DNA of 42,891 nucleotides from a virus: positions 1 through 42,891 of IMG/VR virus record IMGVR_UViG_3300029908_000054. One strand, 5' to 3'. The position numbers and the translations under genes were made by a program. Each line of letters opens with the position of its first letter. Position 1 is the first letter of the stretch. Positions 25,198 to 34,429 of the stretch are shown here, piece after piece. Under the pieces are notes generated by a model. That model saw nothing but the letters and a program-made list of their open reading frames with translations. It was not told where the DNA came from and searched no databases.

Positions 25198-26840
25198 TAT
25201 TTTGGGGATGTCATCGCTGGCATATTTGAGGCGGAATAAGCACTAGGAGCTGACCATTGAGCCGAAGATCTTCCGTCTTGCATAGCTTTATCTAAATCTA
25301 AACCTTTTACATTAGATGCATTAATCGTTACATTAGTAGCTGTTACATCCATTCCAGATATTGTAGCTGCTAATTTTTGCATAGGGGATAATTCAGCTTC
25401 ATTTTTTAAATCTTTAGTTTCTGCTAATCTAATTCTAGGTTGTAACCATCCTTGTATCATTTGCGGACTAAATCCTATGGCATTTAATACTGTTAATATA
25501 TTACCATAATTTTTCCCAGACTTATAATCACGTAATTCTTTTTGTAATTCTTTACGTGATTCCATGCTTCCAGTAAATTCTCCAGAATTTAAAGTTTTAT
25601 TAATATCAATTCCGTACCTATTTCCAATAACTTTATTTGCATAAAATTGACTAGGTGCTTGATTCATGTATTGATTAATGCCTTGCATGATACTGGGATT
25701 ATATTGACTTTGAAATGCAATTTTGTTAGCTTCATTTGAACTTTTACCTAATGACATTAAATTTAATGAATTTTGCATAGTATTTAAATCAAAAGCATTA
25801 CCAAATTTTATTCTAGCTTTTATTAAATCTTCAGAAAATTTTTGTAGATTTTTTCCAGTTAATGCTTGATATTGTGTTGATTGAACAGTTAATTTACTAA
25901 AATCGTTTATATCAAAACCAGCTTTTATAAAATTTTGAGCCGTTTGGTTTAAATCACCAGTTTTATTTTTATTTAAAGGACTATTTTGTAAAAATGGTAC
26001 TATATTACTAAGTATTGCATTATAATTCTGAGAATTACCGTACATACCTTTAAAACGTTGAGAAATAGGTGCGTATACATTTGCCCCACCAGTTATGTCT
26101 GAACTTGCTATATTGCTTAATTGGGTACTAACACCAAACCTAGAAAACCCTGTAGTATATTCGCTTTGAGATGCTAATAAATTTTGTTGAGATATAGCCT
26201 TTTTACGTAACATATCGCGTTCAGTATCTTGATTAAAATATTTTGCTGATAAATAGTCTCCTACACCAGCACCAGCTACAGCACCAGCTGTCATACCTTT
26301 TAAACCAAAACGAATACCTAATAATGCACCTAAACCTCCGCCCACACTTTGTGCAATTGTAGAATTTTGACTTGTTTGCCTTTGTCGTTCAATATCAAAA
26401 AAATTACCTAAAGAATTTGTAGCAACTTGATTAGCATTACCAAGTATAGTTGCGCCTATTAAACCACCTTGAGCGGTTGCCCGACTCATTATAGCTTGTG
26501 CTTCATTATTTAATAAACGTAACGCAGTTATCCCAACCGTACCAATTACAGTACTAGTTAATGTTTCAAGATTACGTTTAGATGTTTGTTTAAAATTTTC
26601 ATTAAATTCATTAATTGCATTATTAAAACCATCTCCAACATTTTTAAATGTATTTCGTTTAGGTTGATCATAGATTGTTTTTCCTAAATTTTCAGTTTTA
26701 ACAGCATTAATAGAATTAGATAATTTATCAATTGTTGCATTTAATTTATTTAAAATAGAAATAAAAAAATTATTAGAAGAATCTCCTCCATTAAAAGAAG
26801 ATCCCCCAACAAAATTCACATTAACATTATGATCAGCCAT
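25197..26840 (-). CDS. Tail tape measure protein
   Basis: A 547-residue mainly helical protein with a Gly/Ala-rich hydrophobic stretch at about 150-200 (SVGGGLGALLGIRFGLKGMT then AGAVAGAGVGDYLS) of the kind that crosses membranes during ejection, and Gln/Asn-rich helices around it. It lies downstream of the frameshifted chaperone gene and upstream of the transglycosylase, the standard order. At about 1.5 Angstrom per residue it predicts a tail near 80 nm (a rule-of-thumb estimate). The start overlaps the stop of the frameshift product. Confidence 0.85.
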   Translation of the reverse strand: MADHNVNVNFVGGSSFNGGDSSNNFFISILNKLNATIDKLSNSINAVKTENLGKTIYDQPKRNTFKNVGDGFNNAINEFNENFKQTSKRNLETLTSTVIGTVGITALRLLNNEAQAIMSRATAQGGLIGATILGNANQVATNSLGNFFDIERQRQTSQNSTIAQSVGGGLGALLGIRFGLKGMTAGAVAGAGVGDYLSAKYFNQDTERDMLRKKAISQQNLLASQSEYTTGFSRFGVSTQLSNIASSDITGGANVYAPISQRFKGMYGNSQNYNAILSNIVPFLQNSPLNKNKTGDLNQTAQNFIKAGFDINDFSKLTVQSTQYQALTGKNLQKFSEDLIKARIKFGNAFDLNTMQNSLNLMSLGKSSNEANKIAFQSQYNPSIMQGINQYMNQAPSQFYANKVIGNRYGIDINKTLNSGEFTGSMESRKELQKELRDYKSGKNYGNILTVLNAIGFSPQMIQGWLQPRIRLAETKDLKNEAELSPMQKLAATISGMDVTATNVTINASNVKGLDLDKAMQDGRSSAQWSAPSAYSASNMPAMTSPK

Positions 26841-27515
26841 TTACTTGCTCTAATTCAAATTTAATTTTTTTAATTAATAATTCTAAGAATTCGTATTGTT
26901 CAAGTCTGATTTTAACATCTTTTCCAATTGATTGCAATAATTGAGAATATAAGACATCGTTGGTAATAATTTTGCTCGCTCTAATTCCTTCAAAACTTCG
27001 GGCTTTTTTTTTGCAATATTATAAATGTTTTCCATTTCTTCATTAGTTAAATCAGTAGGTCTAGCAGTTGCCATATCAGAAAAATAACACCATTCTTTGT
27101 ACAAATCTAATAATATTTCATAAGGAATTAATTTTAAATCTTCTTCATTAAAAATTGCTTTACCTTCTGTTTTAAACGGTGAAGGCGTCAATACTTGAGC
27201 AAGAGTTTTAACCACAATTTGAAAATTATGATAAAAATCATCAAATATTTCATGTTTTTTACATTCTTTATTTGCAAATGTTTTAATATGAATTTCTTCT
27301 TCAGCAGTTAATAAACGCATCGTCCAATCTATGCCGTATTTTTTAATAGTTATATTAGTGTGAGCACCAATGGTAATATTATCTAACATAGCATTATATT
27401 GTGCTAATGCATTAAATTTTGTGCCACTAGAATTTTCTATTAATTTATCTTTTTGTGGGGCAATTGGTGTATTTTTAATTGCATTAACTGTAGAAATAAT
27501 TTCTTCTTTGTTCAT
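26833..27515 (-). CDS. Tail assembly chaperone, -1 frameshift product (gpGT type)
   Basis: A -1 slip on A AAA AAG at 27009-27003 moves the ribosome from the 210-aa frame into a second frame, open for 56 codons to TGA at 26835-26833, exactly overlapping the tape-measure ATG. The product would be 227 residues: 171 shared, then ARSFEGIRASKIITND and later LEQYEFLELLIKKIKFELEQ. This reproduces the lambda gpG/gpGT arrangement, in which the extended form recruits tape measure and tube subunits. Confidence 0.75.
26883..27515 (-). CDS. Tail assembly chaperone, unshifted form
   Basis: A 210-residue soluble protein, MNKEEIISTVNAIKN onwards, encoded immediately before the tape measure. The central region (WTMRLLTAEEEIHIKTFANK) and helical C-terminus fit small tail chaperones that coat the tape measure before tube polymerisation. 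It carries the slippery site at codons 169-171 (GCA AAA AAA AAG), leading to the longer product described separately. Overlaps the 239-aa gene by one base. Confidence 0.75.
   Translation of the reverse strand: MNKEEIISTVNAIKNTPIAPQKDKLIENSSGTKFNALAQYNAMLDNITIGAHTNITIKKYGIDWTMRLLTAEEEIHIKTFANKECKKHEIFDDFYHNFQIVVKTLAQVLTPSPFKTEGKAIFNEEDLKLIPYEILLDLYKEWCYFSDMATARPTDLTNEEMENIYNIAKKKPEVLKELERAKLLPTMSYILNYCNQLEKMLKSDLNNTNS
27003..27009 (-). promoter_or_regulatory. Slippery heptamer A AAA AAG
   Basis: In the zero frame the minus strand reads GCA AAA AAA AAG CCC; A AAA AAG is the classical -1 slippery heptamer used in E. coli dnaX. Nine consecutive A are present. The -1 frame is open to the tape-measure start. 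Confidence 0.8.
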
Positions 27516-28234
27516 TAATTAGCCTCTACTATAAGTACACTATCATTATTTAAAGTAACAGTCCCAGTTAAAGAACTAACAGTTATAGCTATTGTTGGCG
27601 ATAACGTGCTAGTAGATTGAACCAATCCAGTTAAAATATAATAACCATTAGTAATTGATGCACCAACTGATATACTTTGTGCACCTAAAATTGTAGCGTT
27701 TGTAGCTGTAACAGTAAAAGTAGCACCAGAAGTTACGGCTGTTGTTATATCTAAAATTGCTGTTACTTTTATTATTTTATTTAAAGGAATAGCGACATTA
27801 TTAGCCCCTACCGTTATATTACTTGATAAAGCACTAGTTACTCCAGCCAAACTTATTGCACCATCTGTTAAACTTCCATTAATTCCTTTAATATAACCGT
27901 ACGTTTGATACGAAAGGTTTTGAAATGCTTGTAATACTGTGCTTAATGCAGTAGGAGTACCGGATGTAGCAGTAAATCCAGTTAATTGTGTAGACAATAC
28001 ATCTCCTCCACTTTCTGATGTAGCAAGTAATGTCCATGCTGTGTCTGTACTAGGGATTGTTCCCAAAGTTGGTTGTACGTTTCCAAAAGCGGCATATAAT
28101 GAACCATTGTATGTAACAGTAGGGCAAGATACATAGGTTAATCCAATGCCTGCAGCACCTGTATTATAAATAATTTTATATTGGGTGGTATTATTCCAAG
28201 CACCCTGAGATGATAATAAATTTAAAATTGACAT
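27515..28234 (-). CDS. Tail protein with carbohydrate-binding-like N-terminus (239 aa)
   Basis: The N-terminal 70 residues (WNNTTQYKIIYNT, VTYNGSLYAAF, GTIPSTDTAWTLL) follow the W-x-x-x-x-x-Y ... V-x-Y-x-G-x-x-Y-x-A ... P-x-x-x-x-x-W pattern of small CBM5/12-like or fibre-attached modules. The rest is Thr/Ser/Ala-rich and beta, as in tail decoration or fibre domains. It sits between the tube and the chaperone gene, an unusual place for an adhesin. A decoration on the tube or baseplate is possible. Confidence 0.6.
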   Translation of the reverse strand: MSILNLLSSQGAWNNTTQYKIIYNTGAAGIGLTYVSCPTVTYNGSLYAAFGNVQPTLGTIPSTDTAWTLLATSESGGDVLSTQLTGFTATSGTPTALSTVLQAFQNLSYQTYGYIKGINGSLTDGAISLAGVTSALSSNITVGANNVAIPLNKIIKVTAILDITTAVTSGATFTVTATNATILGAQSISVGASITNGYYILTGLVQSTSTLSPTIAITVSSLTGTVTLNNDSVLIVEAN

Positions 28235-28249
28235 TTTATAATCCTTTTG

Positions 28250-28666
28250 TTATGTGTTAGAAGAATCAAGTGCTACAAAACTGTTATCACGAGTCATTAC
28301 TTCACCTTCATTAGGTGCTGAAACTGATGCACCAGTAACCCCTATTCCAGTTAAAGTAAAACTGGGGGCAGTAGGTACACCAGTTGCTAATGTTATTGGT
28401 ATAACTGTTAAAACCGTATTTGGATTAGCAATTGTAAAAGTTCTCCAGTTAATATATTCAGATTGAATGGGTAAAAATTCAGTCCAATTAAAAGAAATAC
28501 TTTTATTTCCAATTGTTAATCCTGCAGATACACCATTTGGAGTTTGACTTGGTTGAATTCGAGTGTTATAAGTTACTTGCATACTAAAATTTCTAATTGT
28601 ACCTAATGGTAAATAAGGTATTCCATCTACTAAAATTGCAACTCTATCATAAAAATATTGTGCCAT
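28250..28666 (-). CDS. Tail tube protein
   Basis: A 138-residue beta-rich protein directly downstream of the sheath gene, the position of Mu gpM and of tube genes in most contractile tails. DRVAILVDGIPYLPLGTIRN at the start and the strand pattern in the rest fit the two-sheet tube fold. It would polymerise as hexamer rings inside the sheath. Start ATG preceded by GGAGAAATAAC. Confidence 0.75.
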   Translation of the reverse strand: MAQYFYDRVAILVDGIPYLPLGTIRNFSMQVTYNTRIQPSQTPNGVSAGLTIGNKSISFNWTEFLPIQSEYINWRTFTIANPNTVLTVIPITLATGVPTAPSFTLTGIGVTGASVSAPNEGEVMTRDNSFVALDSSNT

Positions 28667-28678
28667 GTTATTTCTCCT

Positions 28679-30562
28679 TTACGCTGTTGTATTAGTAAAT
28701 TGATAAATTGAACTAAATACAAGTATGTTAATTGAAGCTCCATTTAATTGAGCAATCATTTGACTTGGTACAGTTGCGTTAACCTGATTTGGATTAACTG
28801 TATCTTGTGTTACAGTAACTAAATTTTCATATAAAGCCACATTTTTTACTACATTTAAATTTTGTAATGAATATAATATAGAAATAATACCATTTCTAAA
28901 TTGCAATAAAAATTGTGGAGATATTAAAGCAGACCCTTGATTATTTGGCAATACACTAATTGTTTTATAAAGTTGAGCAACGTTATATTTTACTGAACGT
29001 ACACAATCCCAAATATGGGTATATCTAAATTCTACATCTGGCACTGTTGTATTTGGTAAAGTTATCATTGTAGTATTTGATTGTAAAAATTGAACTACAT
29101 TATTTGAATTAGGAGCCAAAGGTAACAACCCTTGCATTATTGCTAGTTGACCAGTTCCTGTTGGATCAAACGTATAGCTTGTAGTATTACTAATGCTTGA
29201 AACTGGTAAATGATTAATAACGCTATTCATTAAAGAAGGATACGGTGCATCTCCATTAGCTAACATATATGCAATTGCAGAAGATACTCTGCCAGAGCCT
29301 ACTGTATTTGAATCATTATCATATGGAATATCTCCAAATTTTTGTACATACGGATACGTAGGTATAATATATTCAAAATTATTTGGTGAACCTATTGCTC
29401 CAACTTGAGATGGTAATAATGTAATGTTCCCAGCAATACCATATGTTAAATAATGATTATTTAACACTTGATTTGCATCGTTTAATATGTTAATACCGTT
29501 ATAAAAATCAGCATATTTTGTAGTTACATCTGTTGGTGCATTAATTGGAAATTGTTGAACTGCGCCATATAAATCAATATTATTTAAAAATTGAAATACA
29601 TTTTGCGTAGGGTCTAATTCTACAACTATTGTATTGCCAGTTGTTGTAACAAAAGTTCCTGTTACATTTGTTACCAAAATAGTTACGATACCACCAGAAC
29701 TATTTGGAGATATAATAAATCCACCAAATGTACCAGTTGCATTGCTGGTGGTTTGCGTTACATTTGTTGTTCCCAAAGCAGTAGTAGGTAAATAACCAAA
29801 ATTAATTAAACTAGATAATGTTGTATATGTATAATTCAATGATACTGAATCATCAGGGTTTATTACGACACTATTTGGTACTGCTAAATCTTTTGGGGAT
29901 GAAGAAGGACTAATTGTATTATCTTCGTCACTTAATATTGATATAAGTGCTGTTGGTGCACCATTTGGGGAAGAATAAGCAGATAAAGCTGATTCATAAA
30001 AATCCCACACCATTAATGCAATTGGGTCTGAGTTGTTAGGATCTGGATATTGAACATTATCAACACCAACTAATGTCATAGATGTACCAGAATTAGCAGA
30101 TGTTACATAAGCAACTACTCCTTGTATTTGAAGAGTGGCAACTCCAGAAATAATATTTGCAATTTGTACTGTACCGTTTACAGATCCTTGCGTTAAAGTA
30201 CCAGATAATGCAAAATTTGTTAATTTGTTAAAACCATATGGAATTGTAGACCATGTTAATACCGTATTACCAGATATTGTACTAACTGTAGTTGGGGCTG
30301 GTAATGATAATGTAAAATCAAAACCTAATTGATATTGTATTCCATAATTTGCTAAATATTGTAATGCTGATAACCCATTAGAAAATCCAGGCAATTGTAT
30401 TGGAACATAATAATTAGGTTGCGTAAACCCATTTTTTGTTAAATATAATGTTCCGTTAGTTTTTCGTTGCCCGATTAATAATACTTGTTTAGTAGTATTC
30501 CCCGCTGTTTGAGGGGGTATTAGTTGTGTATTTATATTTAAATACGGCACAAAAGTTGTCAA
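28679..30562 (-). CDS. Contractile tail sheath protein
   Basis: A 627-residue protein whose C-terminal region (about 500-627) shows sheath features: VEFRYTHIWDCVRSVKYNVA, then FLLQFRNGIISILYSLQNLN and a final beta region ending IYQFTNTTA. The N-terminus PYLNINTQLIPPQTAGNTTK then VLLIGQR resembles Mu gpL sheath starts (I-P-x-x-x-R-x-P/G ... x-x-x-L-x-I-G). Insertion domains rich in Thr/Asn lie in the middle (about 100-350). It makes the phage a myovirus. Its contraction drives the tube through the envelope. Confidence 0.88.
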   Translation of the reverse strand: MTTFVPYLNINTQLIPPQTAGNTTKQVLLIGQRKTNGTLYLTKNGFTQPNYYVPIQLPGFSNGLSALQYLANYGIQYQLGFDFTLSLPAPTTVSTISGNTVLTWSTIPYGFNKLTNFALSGTLTQGSVNGTVQIANIISGVATLQIQGVVAYVTSANSGTSMTLVGVDNVQYPDPNNSDPIALMVWDFYESALSAYSSPNGAPTALISILSDEDNTISPSSSPKDLAVPNSVVINPDDSVSLNYTYTTLSSLINFGYLPTTALGTTNVTQTTSNATGTFGGFIISPNSSGGIVTILVTNVTGTFVTTTGNTIVVELDPTQNVFQFLNNIDLYGAVQQFPINAPTDVTTKYADFYNGINILNDANQVLNNHYLTYGIAGNITLLPSQVGAIGSPNNFEYIIPTYPYVQKFGDIPYDNDSNTVGSGRVSSAIAYMLANGDAPYPSLMNSVINHLPVSSISNTTSYTFDPTGTGQLAIMQGLLPLAPNSNNVVQFLQSNTTMITLPNTTVPDVEFRYTHIWDCVRSVKYNVAQLYKTISVLPNNQGSALISPQFLLQFRNGIISILYSLQNLNVVKNVALYENLVTVTQDTVNPNQVNATVPSQMIAQLNGASINILVFSSIYQFTNTTA

Positions 30563-30574
30563 TTTAAATTCTCC

Positions 30575-31174
30575 TTAAACGGTTATAACGACTTCTTGTT
30601 CATCGTTTAATATTTGATTTTGCAATAATAAATTTTGTACAGCTATATATATTTTTTCATCTGGACTAGTAATATCATAACCTTTTAATTGTAATTCTTT
30701 TTGATACGCTAATAAATCTACTTTATAGTCTAAAGTTATTTCTACCAATGATTCTTTAGCATATACTCTAGAATAATTTGCGTTGCATTTTTTCCCAATC
30801 CAAAATAATCCGGGCATTAATGTTTGTGCATATTGACTAAATTGTTGATTAAGATTAATTAATTGTATTAAATTTGCTATTTGTATAACGTTTTGAGCCA
30901 AATCAATACGTTGTTGTTGTAAACTAAACCTAAGTTGTAGTACTACTTCACCGTCTTGTGAATAAGCAAAACTATTTTTATTACTCCACAAAGGCAAACA
31001 CATTACAGAAGGTCTTTGTTTAGATGCTAAATCGTCTTTATTATAAGCATATTGGGCAGAGCCAAAAACTTTCTTAGTCCAAACATTGTTATTAATAAGA
31101 TAATCTATAATTGCAAAACATATTTGATTATCAATGCCTTGAACCAGAGGTAACGCTTGTGTAAACGATGTCAT
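30575..31174 (-). CDS. Tail terminator / gp37-like protein (199 aa)
   Basis: A 199-residue protein upstream of the sheath gene and overlapping the tail-completion gene by 4 bases, the place of Mu gp37/gp38 (DUF1834-like). SAQYAYNKDDLASKQRPSVM and GEVVLQLRFSLQQQRI in the first half and RVYAKESLVEITLDYKVDLL in the second alternate strands and helices as expected. Role assigned from gene order. Confidence 0.55.
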   Translation of the reverse strand: MTSFTQALPLVQGIDNQICFAIIDYLINNNVWTKKVFGSAQYAYNKDDLASKQRPSVMCLPLWSNKNSFAYSQDGEVVLQLRFSLQQQRIDLAQNVIQIANLIQLINLNQQFSQYAQTLMPGLFWIGKKCNANYSRVYAKESLVEITLDYKVDLLAYQKELQLKGYDITSPDEKIYIAVQNLLLQNQILNDEQEVVITV

Positions 31175-31647
31175 GAATATTTCTTTTTTAAATCATTAAC
31201 TAAATTATTAACAATTGTATCCACATCAAAATCAGTAATATCTTTAAATTTTCTTGCGGGGATATCCAAAGGTCTTATATAATTACCTCTTTTACTTACA
31301 TAATCACCACCCTTGTGTTTTGTTTCTAATATATCGTATTTTTTATCAGTAAAATTTTCTTTTTTAGGAATTGTTAATTTTAATGTGTTTTTATTTATTT
31401 TAGGTTGTAAATCCCAATTTTTTGTAGTAATTAATTGTTTTTTTAAATTACCACTATCTACTAAAGGTTCATTTCGACCTTTATCTTGTTGTACGCCTTT
31501 TCTTGGATTTATACCATTATATCCGTGATCAATATATGGATCATTATCTTCCCATTTTTCATGATTATTTATTTCACCTTGATTTTCAAATCTTTTTTTG
31601 TAAAATTCAGCTATTAATTTTTGTAAATCTTCTTCACAAAATTGCAT
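31171..31647 (-). CDS. Tail completion protein (virion morphogenesis, gpS/gpG-like)
   Basis: A 158-residue basic protein with family landmarks: PLVDSGNLKKQLITTK (L-x-D-S-G-x-L), an intermediate region of alternating charges, and PLDIPARKFKDIT (I-P-x-R-x-F/I) near the C-terminus. These match tail completion proteins of the P2 gpS/Mu gpG type that sit at the head-tail joint. It lies between the spike-like gene and the terminator-like gene. Confidence 0.75.
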   Translation of the reverse strand: MQFCEEDLQKLIAEFYKKRFENQGEINNHEKWEDNDPYIDHGYNGINPRKGVQQDKGRNEPLVDSGNLKKQLITTKNWDLQPKINKNTLKLTIPKKENFTDKKYDILETKHKGGDYVSKRGNYIRPLDIPARKFKDITDFDVDTIVNNLVNDLKKKYS

Positions 31648-31678
31648 TATGCTTTGTATAATATTAATTTTATATCTT

Positions 31679-32308
31679 TCAATATGGAGAATAATTATTT
31701 CCAGCTAAATTTTCATTATTATTTAATCTTGGTATATCATTTTGTACATTAGTATCGCTTGGCGGTGGTGTAAATGTAATTGTGGAAGTACCTGTATTAC
31801 CATTTGGCGCAGTTCCACCAGTATGAATATGTGTATTAAATATAGTTTCATTATTTTGCAAATATGTAATTATTTGTATAAGTAAATTAGCCATATCTAA
31901 TAAAATATGATTAGTAGTCTGCCCCATCATTTCATTTTCTTTATTATTAGTATGACCTTTTTGTATCCAAACTCCATTAGCATCTCTAATTTGATACCAA
32001 TAATAAGTAACAATATTATTGTTAATAGAAGCACTATAATTAGTTGATGAACCAGCAGTTGTAATAAAATTAGGGTCTATTATCTGGTTATTATACCCTG
32101 TCACTATTACATTTGTCATTGATTGTTTTTCTACATTAACAATTTGACCATTAATAGGCACAGAATAATGACCCCAATCATTATATTGTTCACATTGTAA
32201 ATTTGTATAACCAGCACTTGTTGAAGTTGTTAAATTAACTTTAACTCTACCGTCTGCGTTGTTTCCAATGTTATTTTGAAATGCTGTGCTCATTATTGCT
32301 TGAGTCAT
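31679..32308 (-). CDS. Baseplate spike protein (gpV/gp45-like) with HxH motif
   Basis: A 209-residue protein. The first 75 residues look like an OB-fold (GRVKVNLTTSTSAGYTNLQC), and the C-terminal part has NTHIHTGGTAPNGNTG, the H-x-H-x-G-G ... G-x-T-G segment that in P2 gpV and Mu gp45 forms the iron-binding spike apex. It pierces the outer membrane when the sheath contracts. Its gene lies between portal and tail completion, far from other baseplate genes, which is unusual. It ends one base into the portal stop region. Confidence 0.75.
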   Translation of the reverse strand: MTQAIMSTAFQNNIGNNADGRVKVNLTTSTSAGYTNLQCEQYNDWGHYSVPINGQIVNVEKQSMTNVIVTGYNNQIIDPNFITTAGSSTNYSASINNNIVTYYWYQIRDANGVWIQKGHTNNKENEMMGQTTNHILLDMANLLIQIITYLQNNETIFNTHIHTGGTAPNGNTGTSTITFTPPPSDTNVQNDIPRLNNNENLAGNNYSPY

Positions 32309-33828
32309 TAAAAATTTTTAACCCTATTCATATTTGCGTTAATACCATTGTTGGTAGGTTTAATTAATTCAGGATTTTTTATTAAATTATCAATAGACTC
32401 TACTGAATCCATTGATAAATCCAACATTTCCATAATTGCTTCAGGTTTTAATTTAATTCCTTCAAATCTTAATGAATTTATTTTATCTAAATTTAACGCA
32501 ATATCTTCGGAAACATCTTCAGATTTTATAAATGATCCAAAATCATGTTGTTCATTAAAGTTAGTTTGCAATAACGGTTTAACTAATTGTCGAATTAAAC
32601 AACTTTTTATTTGACTTGCAATACTTGTAACATTTCTACCCAACAAATCTTTTTGAGTTTGACCTAATGAATAACTACCTTTATCTGATAATCCCGCCAA
32701 TTCACTAGGATAAAGCACACCGGTTAACATCATTGCATCATAATATTTATTTAAATTAACATAGTGATCAACATTTACGGAAGTATTTAATTTATCAATC
32801 CAAACACTTTCGTTTAATTTTCCCTGCATTAACAAATAGTTAGCTCCGCCTGGAGTATTTAAATTATCTAACGCACCAGCTATATCATTCATTACATTTA
32901 CACCAGAAAAAGTATTAGCTTGGTTTGGGTCTACGATAATTACAGGTATAGGAGTAGCTGTTGCATTCGCAGCATTGCGTGTAATTCTGTTTAATTCTGT
33001 TTTTGCAATATAATAATCGTAAATAGCTCTTAAAATACTTCTGCCATATGGAGAAGTTAAACCATCAAGGCCTTTGTAAACAAAATGTACACATTTATCT
33101 TTTGGTATTACAACTGTTCCAATTGGTTGTGCCCATACAGTACGCCATGGATAATCAAAATCACCTTTTGAAGCATAAGGATTTGGAACTTGTAATCCAT
33201 TAGACGTAATTTGGTTAAATGCCAATAAATTTCCGTAACCTGTCCATAAATTATTAAAATAATATTGTATAATTCCATCGTCTTTAAGATGACCTTGGCT
33301 GTCAACTCTATATATTATAGATTGTGCAGGGCGAGGCTCTATATCTCGAACTATGGTATACCTACCATCTGTATCATAACGTTTTTCACCAACAGAAAAT
33401 CCAGCCCATATCCCAGTAAAAATATCTGCTATTATTTCATCTTTAAAACTTTTATCCATATTTTGTAACATATCATTAATAAAATCTTGATATTTTTTAT
33501 TATTATGGGCATATGTAGATATTTCATTTTTAATTAAATTTAATAAAATAGTTAAACCTGTAGCAACAACAGGTTGTGTATATACTATTTTTTGAAATTC
33601 AGAAATACTTACACTAGATGGATTAGTAATTAAATCAGAAAATAAATTAAATTGATATGGATTGCTTGTACCACTTATGTTTTTTATACCATCATTTACT
33701 ATTAAATTTTGATTCATTCCTTGAAATTCATCAATTACTGATGATATTTCAAATCTAGGTTTAGCTTTATGTATAGATACTGTTTTTTTACTTTTATTTA
33801 TTAATAAATTACGGGGTGTTTTAGCCAT
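32308..33828 (-). CDS. Portal protein (DUF935/Mu gp29-like)
   Basis: A 506-residue protein from the ATG at 33828, which overlaps the upstream stop (TAATG) and has GGAAGAGGC before it; a TTG eight codons upstream is less likely. Family-type segments: FDYPWRTVWAQPIGTVVIPK, CVHFVYKGLDGLTSPYGRSI (the H-F-x-x-x-x-x-x-x-x-P-Y-G-x-S-x-L motif) and the long helix that follows (LRAIYDYYIAKTELNRITRN). It forms the dodecameric ring through which DNA enters and leaves the capsid. It lies after the capsid and adaptor genes rather than before them. Confidence 0.8.
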   Translation of the reverse strand: MAKTPRNLLINKSKKTVSIHKAKPRFEISSVIDEFQGMNQNLIVNDGIKNISGTSNPYQFNLFSDLITNPSSVSISEFQKIVYTQPVVATGLTILLNLIKNEISTYAHNNKKYQDFINDMLQNMDKSFKDEIIADIFTGIWAGFSVGEKRYDTDGRYTIVRDIEPRPAQSIIYRVDSQGHLKDDGIIQYYFNNLWTGYGNLLAFNQITSNGLQVPNPYASKGDFDYPWRTVWAQPIGTVVIPKDKCVHFVYKGLDGLTSPYGRSILRAIYDYYIAKTELNRITRNAANATATPIPVIIVDPNQANTFSGVNVMNDIAGALDNLNTPGGANYLLMQGKLNESVWIDKLNTSVNVDHYVNLNKYYDAMMLTGVLYPSELAGLSDKGSYSLGQTQKDLLGRNVTSIASQIKSCLIRQLVKPLLQTNFNEQHDFGSFIKSEDVSEDIALNLDKINSLRFEGIKLKPEAIMEMLDLSMDSVESIDNLIKNPELIKPTNNGINANMNRVKNF

Positions 33829-34418
33829 TAGAAGCCTCTTCCAGAAATCCAAGGGAATAATCCCGAATAATTATTTTGTGCATTAGTCATTTGTCCATTA
33901 GTGTAGTTATTACTTTGTCCAATTGAACCAGTAACAGCATATTGTGCTGGAGTTCTTGGTATTCCCGCATTTAATGTTTTTAATCCAATTAATTGATAAC
34001 GATAAGCCCCGTTTGGTAATTTATCCATTAATCTGTTTAAATATTTACTATACTCTAATCCGTAATAATCAACAAAATCATCTAATACACGTTTCATATC
34101 TGTGTTGCGTTCAATAAAAGCACGTATTAATTGCAATGATGCTTGGTATACAAACATATTATAAATAAAAGAATAAGATTGTGCAGGTAATGTAGTCCAT
34201 AACCCATTAGTTGTTGTAATTAATGTAGGAACGGTTACATAATAGGGAGACAAATCTTCTAATACAATACCTTCAGCAGAAGCAATTAATTGATTTGCTT
34301 CTACCGTTGATATACCAGTACTATCAGTATCAGACACCAATACTTTATCTGTGCCAATTAATGGTTTTACATTATCGGTATAATCAATATAATTTGGTGT
34401 TGGTAATGGTGCTCCCAT
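33828..34418 (-). CDS. Head-tail adaptor / gp36-like protein (196 aa)
   Basis: A 196-residue protein between capsid and portal genes. A Pro-rich start (MGAPLPTPNYIDY), an internal helical bundle (about 85-135, FIYNMFVYQASLQLIRAFIE) and length are compatible with DUF1320-like (Mu gp36) or other head-completion proteins. Its stop overlaps the portal start. Assigned by position with moderate confidence. Confidence 0.55.
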   Translation of the reverse strand: MGAPLPTPNYIDYTDNVKPLIGTDKVLVSDTDSTGISTVEANQLIASAEGIVLEDLSPYYVTVPTLITTTNGLWTTLPAQSYSFIYNMFVYQASLQLIRAFIERNTDMKRVLDDFVDYYGLEYSKYLNRLMDKLPNGAYRYQLIGLKTLNAGIPRTPAQYAVTGSIGQSNNYTNGQMTNAQNNYSGLFPWISGRGF

Positions 34419-34429
34419 TAATTTACCTT

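Noticed and set aside
33265-33468. 67-residue plus-strand ORF within the portal gene and similar antisense ORFs in the late operon
   Set aside because: Shadows of long, well-supported minus-strand genes, with no ribosome sites or promoters of their own.
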